From Vibrio sp. JC009 (GTDB lineage Bacteria > Pseudomonadota > Gammaproteobacteria > Enterobacterales > Vibrionaceae), in assembly GCF_029016485.1 (NCBI RefSeq), contig NZ_CP092106.1:992001-1056000 (forward strand): a DNA stretch of 64,000 nucleotides. The letters are read 5' to 3'. Both the position numbers and the translations under genes were made by a program. Position 1 is the stretch's first letter. Every line of letters begins with the position of its first letter. The notes beneath the pieces are model-generated. The model was not told where the DNA came from, ran no database searches, and saw only the letters and a list, made by a program, of their open reading frames with translations. Positions 38,809 through 46,509 of this stretch are shown here, one piece after another.

Positions 38809-38835
38809 GTCATTCCCGCGGAGGCGGGAATCTGA
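38809..38835. repeat. Single CATTCCCGC hairpin unit before htpX
   Basis: GTCATTCCCGCGGAGGCGGG is the left unit of the BIME family at 46365-46485 and 50981-51099. The rest of the 306-bp gap 38610-38915 is A/T-rich; I see no other clear element except the GGAG before htpX. Confidence 0.65.
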
Positions 38836-38915
38836 TGGAAGCAAGAATAGGATAACTGGCGTACATTTATAATTAAAAGAAATAGTAAAAATCAGCTATT
38901 AAATGGAGATAAAAA

Positions 38916-39779
38916 ATGAAACGTATAATGCTCTTTTTAGCGACTAACCTTGCGGTCGTTTTTGTATTAAGCATCGTACTTAATATTCTGTATGCGACAA
39001 CCGGCCTGCAACCGGGCAGCCTGAATGGCTTGTTGGTGATGGCAGCACTGTTTGGTTTTGGTGGCTCATTTATTTCCCTGCTGATGTCTAAGGGAATGGC
39101 ACTGCGCTCAGTTGGCGGACAGGTAATCGACAGCCCGCGTAATGAAACCGAGCACTGGTTGATGGAAACCGTTAAGCGTCAGTCTCAGCAGGTTGGCATT
39201 GGTATGCCTACTGTGGCGGTTTATGACTCGCCGGATATCAACGCCTTTGCAACCGGCGCCAAGCGAAATGATTCCCTTGTTGCGGTTTCTACCGGTTTGC
39301 TGAATAACATGACAAGAGACGAAGCAGAAGCGGTGCTTGCCCATGAGGTCAGCCATATCTCCAACGGTGACATGGTAACCATGACTCTGCTGCAGGGGGT
39401 GGTGAACACCTTTGTGATCTTCCTGTCCAGATTTGTTGCTAACATCATAGCGTCGGGTGACCGTGAAGAAGGCGAGGGCAGCAATATGATGGTTTATTTT
39501 GCAGTATCCATCTTCCTTGAGCTGATTCTGGGCTTCCTGGCAAGCTTTATCACCATGTGGTACAGCCGCCGCAGAGAGTACTACGCAGACTCAGGTGCTG
39601 CTGATCTGGTCGGTAAGCAGAAGATGATCGCTGCTCTGGAACGTCTGAAACTGAGCTACGAGCCTCAACTGGAAGGTTCTATGATGGCATTCGGCATTAA
39701 TGGTAAAAGTACCGTGATGCAGCTTCTGATGAGCCACCCGCCGCTGGATAAGCGTATCGAAGCACTGCGCAATAGCTAA
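38916..39779 (+). CDS. htpX: Membrane zinc protease HtpX
   Basis: M48 metalloprotease of the inner membrane, a quality-control enzyme acting alongside FtsH and induced through Cpx in E. coli. 287 residues with two N-terminal helices (~4-26, 38-57) and two more (~150-205) around the catalytic domain. The zinc motif H143-E144-V-S-H147 and the downstream Glu in [12 protein letters not shown] are present. GGAG precedes the ATG. Confidence 0.95.
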   Translation: MKRIMLFLATNLAVVFVLSIVLNILYATTGLQPGSLNGLLVMAALFGFGGSFISLLMSKGMALRSVGGQVIDSPRNETEHWLMETVKRQSQQVGIGMPTVAVYDSPDINAFATGAKRNDSLVAVSTGLLNNMTRDEAEAVLAHEVSHISNGDMVTMTLLQGVVNTFVIFLSRFVANIIASGDREEGEGSNMMVYFAVSIFLELILGFLASFITMWYSRRREYYADSGAADLVGKQKMIAALERLKLSYEPQLEGSMMAFGINGKSTVMQLLMSHPPLDKRIEALRNS

Positions 39780-39816
39780 CATTTACTTAGCTCGTTGTTT
39801 AATGGGCAAAGAAAGC

Positions 39817-39886
39817 CCCTCCCCTTGAACTCATAAGTTTGGTATTTCGATGAAGCCAAATCGAAGGGGAGGCTGGGAGGGGTTGA
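39817..39886. repeat. Orphan internal module of the MITE, without ends
   Basis: On the reverse strand this reads AACCCCTCCCAGCCTCCCCT followed by TCGAT and closing with AAGGGGAGG, the layout of the right half of the MITE. No Tn5-like ends lie nearby. It occupies part of the 329-bp htpX-40109 gap. Confidence 0.6.
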
Positions 39887-39969
39887 TTAGTATTAGCTTA
39901 AATTTTAGTGAATCATTCCACCGGCATAACTCCCTAACTTCCTTCTCAATTAATTTTTTCTCACTTAAT

Positions 39970-39999
39970 TGATCCATCCCCCCGCCGTTTTCGTATAAA
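39970..39999 (+). promoter_or_regulatory. Candidate ECF sigma-E/ChrR-type promoter for the lipid operon
   Basis: TGATCC at 39970-39975, an 18-bp spacer, then TATAAA at 39994-39999. The -35 and spacing match the RpoE-ChrR singlet-oxygen consensus (TGATCC-N18-TAAGTA); the -10 matches only in part. It is 110 bp upstream of the first gene of an operon type often placed in that regulon. Confidence 0.4.
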
Positions 40000-40108
40000 T
40001 ACCACAGAAAATATAGGGAAAAATTGCACAAAAAATAATTTGTACAATTTGTCCGTGGTGTACTAATTTGTAAACTAATAGCTTTACATTTCTGTGACAG
40101 GTGATGTT

Positions 40109-40528
40109 ATGAATATTGAAACAGTCGCTGAGTTTTATAAGAGTCTGAGTCTGGATAATCTCCATCAGTTAAATGATGTTTATCATAAAGATGTGCAATT
40201 TCATGATCCTGCACACGAAATTCACGGCATTGAGAATTTGTACAATTACTTTAAATCTCTGTACAAAAATGTGGATGCCTGCACTTTCCATATCCGCTCT
40301 CATATGCAGAAAAGCAGTGTGGGTTTTATTGTCTGGGAGATGTCCCTTCAACACCCACGCCTGAAAGGCGGAAAAACAATACTTGTGGATGGCTGTACAC
40401 ATATTGAGTTTTATCAGGACAAAGTGCTGTACCACAGAGACTACTTTGATCTTGGTGAAATGCTTTACGAAAACATCCCGGTGCTCGGGGAAACGGTTCG
40501 TTCATTGAAAAATCGGTTGGGGAAGTAG
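40109..40528 (+). CDS. NTF2-like/SnoaL-like protein, first gene of the lipid operon
   Basis: 139 residues from the ATG at 40109 (AGGTGA upstream; a GTG 15 bases earlier is less likely). The predicted alpha+beta barrel has the typical YHKDVQFHDPAHEIHG and VDGCTHIEFYQDKVLYHRDYFD segments of the SnoaL/NTF2-like superfamily, often small-molecule isomerases or binding folds. In Vibrio and other Proteobacteria such genes sit with FAD oxidoreductase, DUF1365 and Cfa-like methylase genes. The next gene begins two bases after its stop. The exact reaction is unknown. Confidence 0.75.
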   Translation: MNIETVAEFYKSLSLDNLHQLNDVYHKDVQFHDPAHEIHGIENLYNYFKSLYKNVDACTFHIRSHMQKSSVGFIVWEMSLQHPRLKGGKTILVDGCTHIEFYQDKVLYHRDYFDLGEMLYENIPVLGETVRSLKNRLGK

Positions 40529-40529
40529 A

Positions 40530-41813
40530 ATGAAGATTGCAATTATAGGGACAGGTATTTCCGGACTGACGGCGGGTTACTATCTGCACCGGCACCATGA
40601 TATCACTTTGTTTGAAGCTAACTCTTATATCGGAGGCCATACAGCCACCGTCGATGTGGAGGTGGATGGCCGCAACTATGCTGTCGACACCGGATTTATT
40701 GTCTACAACGGCAGAACTTACCCCAATTTTATTAATTTGATGAATGAGATTGGTGTTGAGGGTGTGCCGACTCAGATGAGTTTTAGCGTCCGTAATGATG
40801 CTAACGGCCTTGAATATAACGGACATACTTTAAGTACCCTGTTTGCCCAGAAGAAAAACTGGCTTAATCCTCAGTTTTATCAGTTTATCCGGGAAATTAT
40901 CCGTTTTAACCGTCTGGCTAAAGAGAGCATCAGCTATCAGAGCAGTCATGCCCTGACCCTGGGGGATTTTCTCAAGATTTATGACTTTAGTGATTATTTT
41001 GCGCAAAACTATATTCTGCCTATGGGTGCGGCGATCTGGTCCTCTACCATAGCTGATATGCGGGTTTTTCCGCTGGATTTCTTTTTACGTTTTTTCCTCA
41101 ATCACGGCTTGCTGGATGTTGCCAACAGACCGCAGTGGTATGTGATTAAAGGTGGTTCCAGAGAGTATATTCAGCCACTGACAAAAGGATTCGGGAATAA
41201 AATACGCCTTAACACATCGGTAGAAAAAGTATGGCGCATTAAAAGTGGTGTAGTGATTCGGGCCGGTGGCAGGGATGAACATTTTGATCAGGTTATCTTC
41301 TCCTGCCACAGCGATCAGGCTTTAAGAATACTGGCAGACTGTTCACCCTATGAGCGCCAGATACTTTCTGATATCCGTTATCAGGAAAACGAAGTGACGC
41401 TGCATCTGGATACCAGCTTACTGCCCATAGAGCAAAAAGCCTGGGCATCCTGGAATTATCATCTGGCAGATACGAATTCGTTAAGTAAAGCCCGCCCAAC
41501 GCTGACTTACAATATGAATATTCTTCAGCATATTCAGTCTTCTCACACTTTTTGTGTTTCTCTGAATTCACAGAACAAGATTGATCAGAGCAAAATCCTG
41601 CGGAGCTTTATTTACGATCATCCGCTGTTTGAGCGCCGGACCATAAAGGCACAAAAACGCAGAGACGAAATCAACGGAGCCCGCAACACCTGGTTCTGCG
41701 GTGCCTACTGGTACAACGGATTTCATGAAGACGGGGTAAGAAGTGCGATTGATGTAGTCAGCGGACTGGAAGAGAGCGTGAATACGCCGAACCAGCAAAA
41801 GGGGGCCGCATGA
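40530..41813 (+). CDS. FAD-dependent amine-oxidase-like oxidoreductase
   Basis: 427 residues of the NAD(P)-binding Rossmann/flavin amine oxidase superfamily. The N-terminal dinucleotide motif [17 protein letters not shown] is followed by an FAD contact [13 protein letters not shown]. The C-terminal [15 protein letters not shown] carries the second FAD site. It belongs to the set found next to cfa-like genes; the reaction is not established, though related clusters are linked to modified (for example furan) fatty acids and singlet-oxygen response. DUF1365 overlaps its stop by four bases. Confidence 0.8.
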   Translation: MKIAIIGTGISGLTAGYYLHRHHDITLFEANSYIGGHTATVDVEVDGRNYAVDTGFIVYNGRTYPNFINLMNEIGVEGVPTQMSFSVRNDANGLEYNGHTLSTLFAQKKNWLNPQFYQFIREIIRFNRLAKESISYQSSHALTLGDFLKIYDFSDYFAQNYILPMGAAIWSSTIADMRVFPLDFFLRFFLNHGLLDVANRPQWYVIKGGSREYIQPLTKGFGNKIRLNTSVEKVWRIKSGVVIRAGGRDEHFDQVIFSCHSDQALRILADCSPYERQILSDIRYQENEVTLHLDTSLLPIEQKAWASWNYHLADTNSLSKARPTLTYNMNILQHIQSSHTFCVSLNSQNKIDQSKILRSFIYDHPLFERRTIKAQKRRDEINGARNTWFCGAYWYNGFHEDGVRSAIDVVSGLEESVNTPNQQKGAA

Positions 41814-42562
41814 CTCTGCGCAGCTCTCTGATGGTGGGAAAGGTGATGCATTCCCGTTTTAAACCAGTACAGCACAGTTTTAGCTATTCACTGTTTATGC
41901 CCTGTATTGACCTGGATGAACTTGAAATGCTGAAGGAAAAGGTATGGGGGTTTGGTTACCGGTGGTGGCACTGGGCGCGTTTTCACAGAGAAGATTATCT
42001 GGGAGAGGGCGATCTTAAAACGGATGTTCAGGCCAAGGTGTATCAGCTTACCGGAGAGAAAGTTCAGGGGCGGGTCGTAATGGTATGTCACCTGAGATAC
42101 TTTGGCCTCTATTTCAGTCCGGTGAATTTCTACTACTTGTTTGATGAGCAGGACAACTGGCGATATCTGCTGGCGGAGGTGAGTAACACACCTTGGAATC
42201 AGCGCCATTACTATGCTGTGAGTTCAGACAGCCAGAAATGGATTCATCAGAAGGCGTTTCATGTTTCGCCTTTTAACCCGATGGATCAGCAGTATGTCTG
42301 GAGGCTAAAACCTTTAGCAGAGAAGCTTTTTGTTCATCTTGAATGCCATCGTGCAGACAAAGAATTCAGCGCAACCCTGTCTATGAAAGCCAGTACATTT
42401 ACCACAACAAACCTGATTAAACAGCTCAGTGCAACGCCATTTATGACGCTAAAAGTGGTATGGGGAATTTACTGGCACGCGCTAAAACTTGCTCTGAAAA
42501 GAGCACCAATTTACCCGCATCCCGGTTCGGGAAGCAGACAAACCCGATCCGGAGAGGGATAA
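41810..42562 (+). CDS. DUF1365 family protein
   Basis: 250 residues, DUF1365 family. Conserved segments visible are [25 protein letters not shown], the aromatic [12 protein letters not shown] and [18 protein letters not shown]. The predicted fold is a compact soluble domain with no signal peptide. The family is almost always encoded beside the FAD oxidoreductase and Cfa-like methylase found here, so a role in fatty-acid modification is inferred. ATGA overlap with the preceding gene indicates coupling. Confidence 0.85.
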   Translation: MTLRSSLMVGKVMHSRFKPVQHSFSYSLFMPCIDLDELEMLKEKVWGFGYRWWHWARFHREDYLGEGDLKTDVQAKVYQLTGEKVQGRVVMVCHLRYFGLYFSPVNFYYLFDEQDNWRYLLAEVSNTPWNQRHYYAVSSDSQKWIHQKAFHVSPFNPMDQQYVWRLKPLAEKLFVHLECHRADKEFSATLSMKASTFTTTNLIKQLSATPFMTLKVVWGIYWHALKLALKRAPIYPHPGSGSRQTRSGEG

Positions 42563-42564
42563 CC

Positions 42565-43812
42565 ATGTTAGATTCAACCGCAAGTATTAATGCCGAAGTA
42601 CTAAGCTCATCCCAGAGAACCGCCAGAACACTTGTTCTGCGTATAGCCTCGGCTCTGGATAAAGGTTCGCTTTCTCTTATTGAGAACTTTTCCTGCAGTG
42701 AAAGCAGAGAGATGGTTTCAGAACGCTTTGGCAGTGAAAGTGGTACTCATGCTGCCATTGAGATAAAAAATCCTCAGTTCTATCCGGTGTTGCTGAAAGG
42801 TGGAAGTATCGCGGTAGGCGAAGCCTTTATGAATGGCTGGTGGGATAGCCCGGACTTAACGGCTCTGATGCGCCTGATGGCTGAGAACCTGCCGGTACTG
42901 GACAGGCTTGAGTCTAAAGCCGGGAAACTATCAAAGCTGCTGTACAAGTTTGATCACTGGTTAAATAAAAACAGTAAGGCGAACTCCAGGCGGAATATCG
43001 AAGCGCACTACGATATAGGCAACGATCTGTACAAGCTGTTTCTCGACAGCAATATGCTTTACTCGTCAGGAATTTATCTGTCTGAGCAGGAGTCCTTAGA
43101 GGTCGCTCAAAAGAATAAGATGGAACGCTTGTGCCTCCAGTTGCAGCTAAAAAGCTCAGATCATGTGCTGGAAATCGGCACCGGCTGGGGTGCCATGGCG
43201 ATCTATATGGCAGAGAACTACGGATGCAAGGTGACCACAACCACTATCTCCGAACAACAATACCAGTATGCCAAACAGGAGATCGAACAAAGAGGGTTAT
43301 CACAGCAGATTACACTGCTGAAAAAGGATTACCGGGAGCTGACAGGCCGCTTTGATAAACTGGTCTCCATCGAAATGATAGAGGCGGTGGGCAAACAATA
43401 TCTGCCTTCCTACGTTAAAAAGTGTAATGAGCTGCTTAAGCCGGATGGATTAATGGCGATTCAGGCCATTACTATTGCCGACCAGCGTTATCACGCCTAC
43501 AGCAGCCGGGTAGACTTTATTCAGAAGTATATTTTCCCCGGCGGCTTTTTACCTTCCGTCACTGCACTGCTGGAAACGACTACCCGTCACAGCAGGCTGG
43601 TGGCTACCAATGTAAAAGATATCGGCCAGGATTACGCCAGCACGCTGTCTGAGTGGCATACAAGATTTACCGGCTCTGTGCATCAGGTTCGCCAGCTTGG
43701 TTATGATGAACGGTTTATCCGCATGTGGCGTTATTACCTGAGTTATTGCGAAGGGGGTTTTCTGGCTAAAAGTATCAGCACGGTTCAGTTAACTCTGAGA
43801 AAAGCCGGGTAG
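42565..43812 (+). CDS. cfa: Cyclopropane-fatty-acid-synthase-like methyltransferase
   Basis: Adds a methylene or methyl group from SAM to unsaturated acyl chains of phospholipids. 415 residues from the ATG at 42565 (GAGAGG upstream; a longer in-frame start would overlap DUF1365 by about 100 bases). The N-terminal lipid-binding domain (~1-120) is followed by RRNIEAHYDIGNDLYKLFLD, the SAM motif VLEIGTGWGAMAIYMA and the bicarbonate-site region SIEMIEAVG, all typical of Cfa. As the partner of the FAD and DUF1365 genes it may be a specialised paralogue and not the stress Cfa. A MITE lies nine bases after the stop, ahead of the likely terminator. Confidence 0.9.
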   Translation: MLDSTASINAEVLSSSQRTARTLVLRIASALDKGSLSLIENFSCSESREMVSERFGSESGTHAAIEIKNPQFYPVLLKGGSIAVGEAFMNGWWDSPDLTALMRLMAENLPVLDRLESKAGKLSKLLYKFDHWLNKNSKANSRRNIEAHYDIGNDLYKLFLDSNMLYSSGIYLSEQESLEVAQKNKMERLCLQLQLKSSDHVLEIGTGWGAMAIYMAENYGCKVTTTTISEQQYQYAKQEIEQRGLSQQITLLKKDYRELTGRFDKLVSIEMIEAVGKQYLPSYVKKCNELLKPDGLMAIQAITIADQRYHAYSSRVDFIQKYIFPGGFLPSVTALLETTTRHSRLVATNVKDIGQDYASTLSEWHTRFTGSVHQVRQLGYDERFIRMWRYYLSYCEGGFLAKSISTVQLTLRKAG

Positions 43813-43820
43813 GCCAGATG

Positions 43821-44076
43821 TTGACTCTTATACACAAATATTAAAGTGATCAGTGAACGGTTCTCCCCCTTGAGTGAAAAGCCTAACTGGTTGATAAAGC
43901 TAATAGAAGGGGGAGTTAGAGGGGGTTGGTTATGCCATGTATGGTTAAAAAACTTAAGCTCATGAGAAACAACCCCTCCCAGCCTCCCCTTCGATGTTAC
44001 TTCTTCGAAAATCCGGCCTTTCGAGGCTAAGGGGAGGAGCATTCTTGGGCTCCTTAAACTTGTGTATAAGAGCCAA
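43821..44076. mobile_element. MITE copy 2 with perfect 9-bp target duplication
   Basis: 256 bp. Left end TTGACTCTTATACACAAAT (43821-43839), right end ACTTGTGTATAAGAGCCAA (44058-44076); both resemble the Tn5 outside end CTGACTCTTATACACAAGT. GGCCAGATG flanks it on both sides (43812-43820 and 44077-44085), the 9-bp duplication length typical of Tn5/IS50. It inserted just after the cfa stop. Confidence 0.95.
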
Positions 44077-44118
44077 GGCCAGATGTTGCCACTATTATTT
44101 ACCTTTGTTTGCACCCGT

Positions 44119-44141
44119 AAAAAGACGGTTTTCGCCTTTTT
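44119..44141 (+). terminator. Intrinsic terminator, probably of the cfa operon
   Basis: AAAAAG pairs with CTTTTT, with an A-C mismatch and inner CG pairs around a GTTTT loop, ending in Ts. Removing the MITE and one target duplication would put it about 40 bp after the cfa stop. Confidence 0.6.
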
Positions 44142-44254
44142 ATAAATAACTCTTTAAGATCAGTTGGTTAGCGTGTGGGCCCGATTGATCTGTTTCTGGA
44201 ATAGTTTTTGCTGCTATTAGTACAGAGTCACTTACTTAAGAGGCAAGAGTCGTC

Positions 44255-44527
44255 ATGAAACAGATTACTGGAAAATGGTTGGCCGGATTGTTGGTTTTGA
44301 TTCTGAGTCAGGGAATAGTGTTAGCTTCTTCGCCTGACTGGCAGCTTGATCTCTCCGCCACAGGCGAAACCCACTTTTACGATAGTGAACAAAGTGGTGA
44401 AAAGCAGGGAGAGAAACTTGGTGAGAGCACAGACGAACATCAGAATGATGTTTTCCGCTCCATCTGGCTTACTATTTATCCGCTTCCTTATCTAAGCGGG
44501 CTTCCAGATCCTTCTTTACAATATTAA
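44255..44527 (+). CDS. Possible truncated secreted or outer-membrane protein
   Basis: 90 residues with a convincing signal peptide ([20 protein letters not shown], cleavage near VLASS) and the start of a mature domain, [20 protein letters not shown], as in exported beta-rich proteins. The last ~18 residues are encoded antisense to rsmS and look random, so the gene has probably lost its 3' part. AAGAGG lies about 11 bases before the ATG. No homologue is recognised with confidence. Confidence 0.4.
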   Translation: MKQITGKWLAGLLVLILSQGIVLASSPDWQLDLSATGETHFYDSEQSGEKQGEKLGESTDEHQNDVFRSIWLTIYPLPYLSGLPDPSLQY

Positions 44528-44645
44528 TCGCTTTTAAAGCAGTTTCAGGATCAATCTCATTAGACTCAAGCAGATAAATAAGATCCACGGCCAGTTTGAT
44601 TTCATCGGGCGCATTGTCTAACGGGCTTGAGTTTTGCTCTGTCAT
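44472..44645 (-). CDS. rsmS: RsmS (YbaM, DUF2496) small regulatory protein
   Basis: 57 residues; [20 protein letters not shown] closely matches E. coli YbaM ([20 protein letters not shown]). The protein is helical and acidic. In Pectobacterium RsmS affects plant-cell-wall-degrading enzyme production; its molecular role is unclear. The ATG at 44645 overlaps the priC stop (ATGA), giving the conserved priC-rsmS pair. Its 3' end overlaps the opposite-strand ORF 44255-44527 by 56 bases. Confidence 0.9.
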   Translation of the reverse strand: MTEQNSSPLDNAPDEIKLAVDLIYLLESNEIDPETALKAINIVKKDLEARLDKEADK

Positions 44646-45190
44646 TGTTTTCTTTCTCTGTAATTAATCTGTTTTTCAATTTTCAATTTAGCGGCCTGAC
44701 ACTTTATCAGCCTTCTTTCGGTTGCGATAAGTGCCTGCTGAGCTCCGGGCGCTTCTGCAGGAGAGGCGGACTGAAGTGCCAGCTTTTTATTTCGCACCAT
44801 CTCTTTCAGTCTTCGTTCCCACTCCTGATGCTGAGCAAGATCCTGATAAAGAAGGTTAATAGGTTTTCGGTAATGGCTGCCGTGTCTGATTTCGCTCTTG
44901 CGAATCGCTTCGGTAGAAAGCTCTCTGGAAATCGCCGAAACCTGATCCACAAGGTGCTCAGTAAGATACTCCGCACTGGCAGAAGTCAGTTTCCCTTCAC
45001 TCTGCTCACGGATCAAAGTCTCAAGTACCCCCTGAGCCTCTTCAACACAGGGAAGCAAAAGCTTAGCCCGGCAACCAAACAACCTCTCATCAAACAGCGG
45101 CTGATAATGCTCCCCCCGCTTACGATCAAGCAGCGAAGCCTGTTTAACCAGAGTTTCCAAAGTCTGTTCAAGTTGCTCAAATTTGTTCAT
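44642..45190 (-). CDS. priC: Primosomal replication protein PriC
   Basis: Restart-primosome factor that loads DnaB onto abandoned forks with Rep or PriA-independent pathways and binds SSB. The 182-residue, largely helical, basic protein shows [20 protein letters not shown], and [16 protein letters not shown] near the C-terminal half, matching PriC. No membrane or signal segment. It is coupled to rsmS. Upstream, a MITE copy occupies the gap to yfcA. Confidence 0.92.
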   Translation of the reverse strand: MNKFEQLEQTLETLVKQASLLDRKRGEHYQPLFDERLFGCRAKLLLPCVEEAQGVLETLIREQSEGKLTSASAEYLTEHLVDQVSAISRELSTEAIRKSEIRHGSHYRKPINLLYQDLAQHQEWERRLKEMVRNKKLALQSASPAEAPGAQQALIATERRLIKCQAAKLKIEKQINYRERKQ

Positions 45191-45248
45191 TTTAACCTAA
45201 AGAAAAAAGTTGTCTGAAAGTACTGACTTCAACACACTACCTGTAATC

Positions 45249-45511
45249 TTGATTCTTATACACAAATATTAAAGCGATCAGAGAACGGTTCTCCCCCTTG
45301 AGTGAAAAAGCCTAACTGGTTGATAAAGCTAATAGAAGGGGGAGTTAGAGGGGGTTGGTTATGCCATGCATGATTAAACCACCAAAACTTAAGCTCATGA
45401 GAAACAACCCCTCCCAGCCTCCCCTTCGATGTTACTTCTTCGAAAATCCGGCCTTTCGAGGCTAAGGGGAGGAGCATTCTTTGGCTTCTTAAACTTGTGT
45501 ACTAGAGTCAG
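45249..45511. mobile_element. MITE copy 3 (Tn5-like ends), priC-yfcA gap
   Basis: 263 bp. Left end TTGATTCTTATACACAAAT; right end ACTTGTGTACTAGAGTCAG (one change from the outside end). The interior is nearly identical to copies 2 and 4. Flanking 9-mers (CCTGTAATC, CCCCATAAC) do not match, because the right flank is now a CCCCATAA tandem tract. Confidence 0.9.
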
Positions 45512-45535
45512 CCCCATAACCCCATAACCCCATAG
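45512..45535. repeat. CCCCATAR tandem tract
   Basis: Three 8-bp units (CCCCATAA, CCCCATAA, CCCCATAG) directly abutting the right end of MITE copy 3. Confidence 0.85.
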
Positions 45536-45539
45536 CCCC

Positions 45540-46310
45540 TTATACCCAAGCCTCAACCGCCAACTTAACCGCCAACACACTAACAACGCAAACAAACACC
45601 GGCCGAATAAACTTAGCCCCAAACCGGATAGCCGAATGCGCCCCAACATAAGCCCCAAGCATCAGACAAACACCCATCGCCAGCCCAAGCACCCAGTTAA
45701 TATGACCCAAAAAGGCAAAAGTAACCAGAGAAGTAAAGTTACTGGTAAAGTTCATCGCCTTAGCAAGGCCGGAAGCGAGCAGAATATTCAGACGATAAAT
45801 TGCCATACTGCTCACTACCCAGAAGGCCCCGGTTCCCGGTCCGGCAACACCGTCGTAGAAGCCAAGGGTAAATCCCTGAGCTATCTGCTTGTTATTAATC
45901 TGCTTGCCCGGTTCAGGCAGCACATTTTTATTGGCATCGGGCGCTTTATGTAAAATGGTATAGGCAGCGGCTGCCAGAACAACCAGTGGCAAGGCCTTTT
46001 CCAGCCAGTCTGTGCTGATGGCATCTACCACAAGTGTTCCGCAGGTTGCGCCAATTAAAGTGGCAATAAAGGCTTTTCCCCAGAACTGAGGATTAAACAG
46101 TCGCTTACGGTAATAGGTAATCGCCGCTGTGGATGATGCAAAAGTCGCAGCCAGTTTATTGGTGCCTAGCGCGATATGTGGCGGCAAGCCTAAAGAGAGC
46201 AGGGCAGGAATGGTCAGCATTCCGCCACCTCCGGCGACAGCATCAATAAAACCGGCGGCAAAGGCCACCAGTGAGAGAATAACCAGGGTTGCTGGTTCAA
46301 TCATTTCCAT
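45540..46310 (-). CDS. yfcA: TSUP-family membrane permease YfcA
   Basis: 256 residues with about eight membrane helices in two halves. Each half carries the TSUP (TauE/SafE, DUF81) motif: FAAGFIDAVAGGGGMLTIPAL near the N terminus and LGFYDGVAGPGTGAF in the second half. The family exports or imports sulfur-containing or organic anions; the substrate here is unknown. It is convergent to nothing close, and the BIME at 46365 lies just upstream. E. coli YfcA is the nearest named relative. Confidence 0.9.
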   Translation of the reverse strand: MEMIEPATLVILSLVAFAAGFIDAVAGGGGMLTIPALLSLGLPPHIALGTNKLAATFASSTAAITYYRKRLFNPQFWGKAFIATLIGATCGTLVVDAISTDWLEKALPLVVLAAAAYTILHKAPDANKNVLPEPGKQINNKQIAQGFTLGFYDGVAGPGTGAFWVVSSMAIYRLNILLASGLAKAMNFTSNFTSLVTFAFLGHINWVLGLAMGVCLMLGAYVGAHSAIRFGAKFIRPVFVCVVSVLAVKLAVEAWV

Positions 46311-46364
46311 TTAGTCAGAAACCTTTTGTGTTTTCTATTTTTTCTATATTTAGTTTTAATTATT

Positions 46365-46485
46365 CGTCATCCCGGAAATAGCGAAGCCATTATCCGGGAT
46401 CTACTGTCTGCGCGCTGTAGTGTTAACAATAATCTATGGCTCTACAACGTGCTTCAATCAGATTCCCGCCTCCGCGGGAATGACG
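46365..46485. repeat. BIME-like repeat, CATTCCCGC/CCGGGAT family, copy 1
   Basis: 121 bp. Left hairpin CATCCCGGAAATAGC...CATTATCCGGGATC, right hairpin GATTCCCGCCTCCGCGGGAA; the reverse complement aligns along its length with 50981-51099. It occupies the yfcA-dinG gap. Confidence 0.85.
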
Positions 46486-46509
46486 CGATGATAGGAATGA
46501 CGAAACCCG

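Noticed and set aside
43785..44114. Similar ~70-110 residue ORFs repeated inside the MITE copies (also at 45256-45477 and 51267-51488).
   Set aside because: They recur only because the MITE DNA is repeated; lengths and ends differ, no ribosome site, and composition follows the palindromic DNA.
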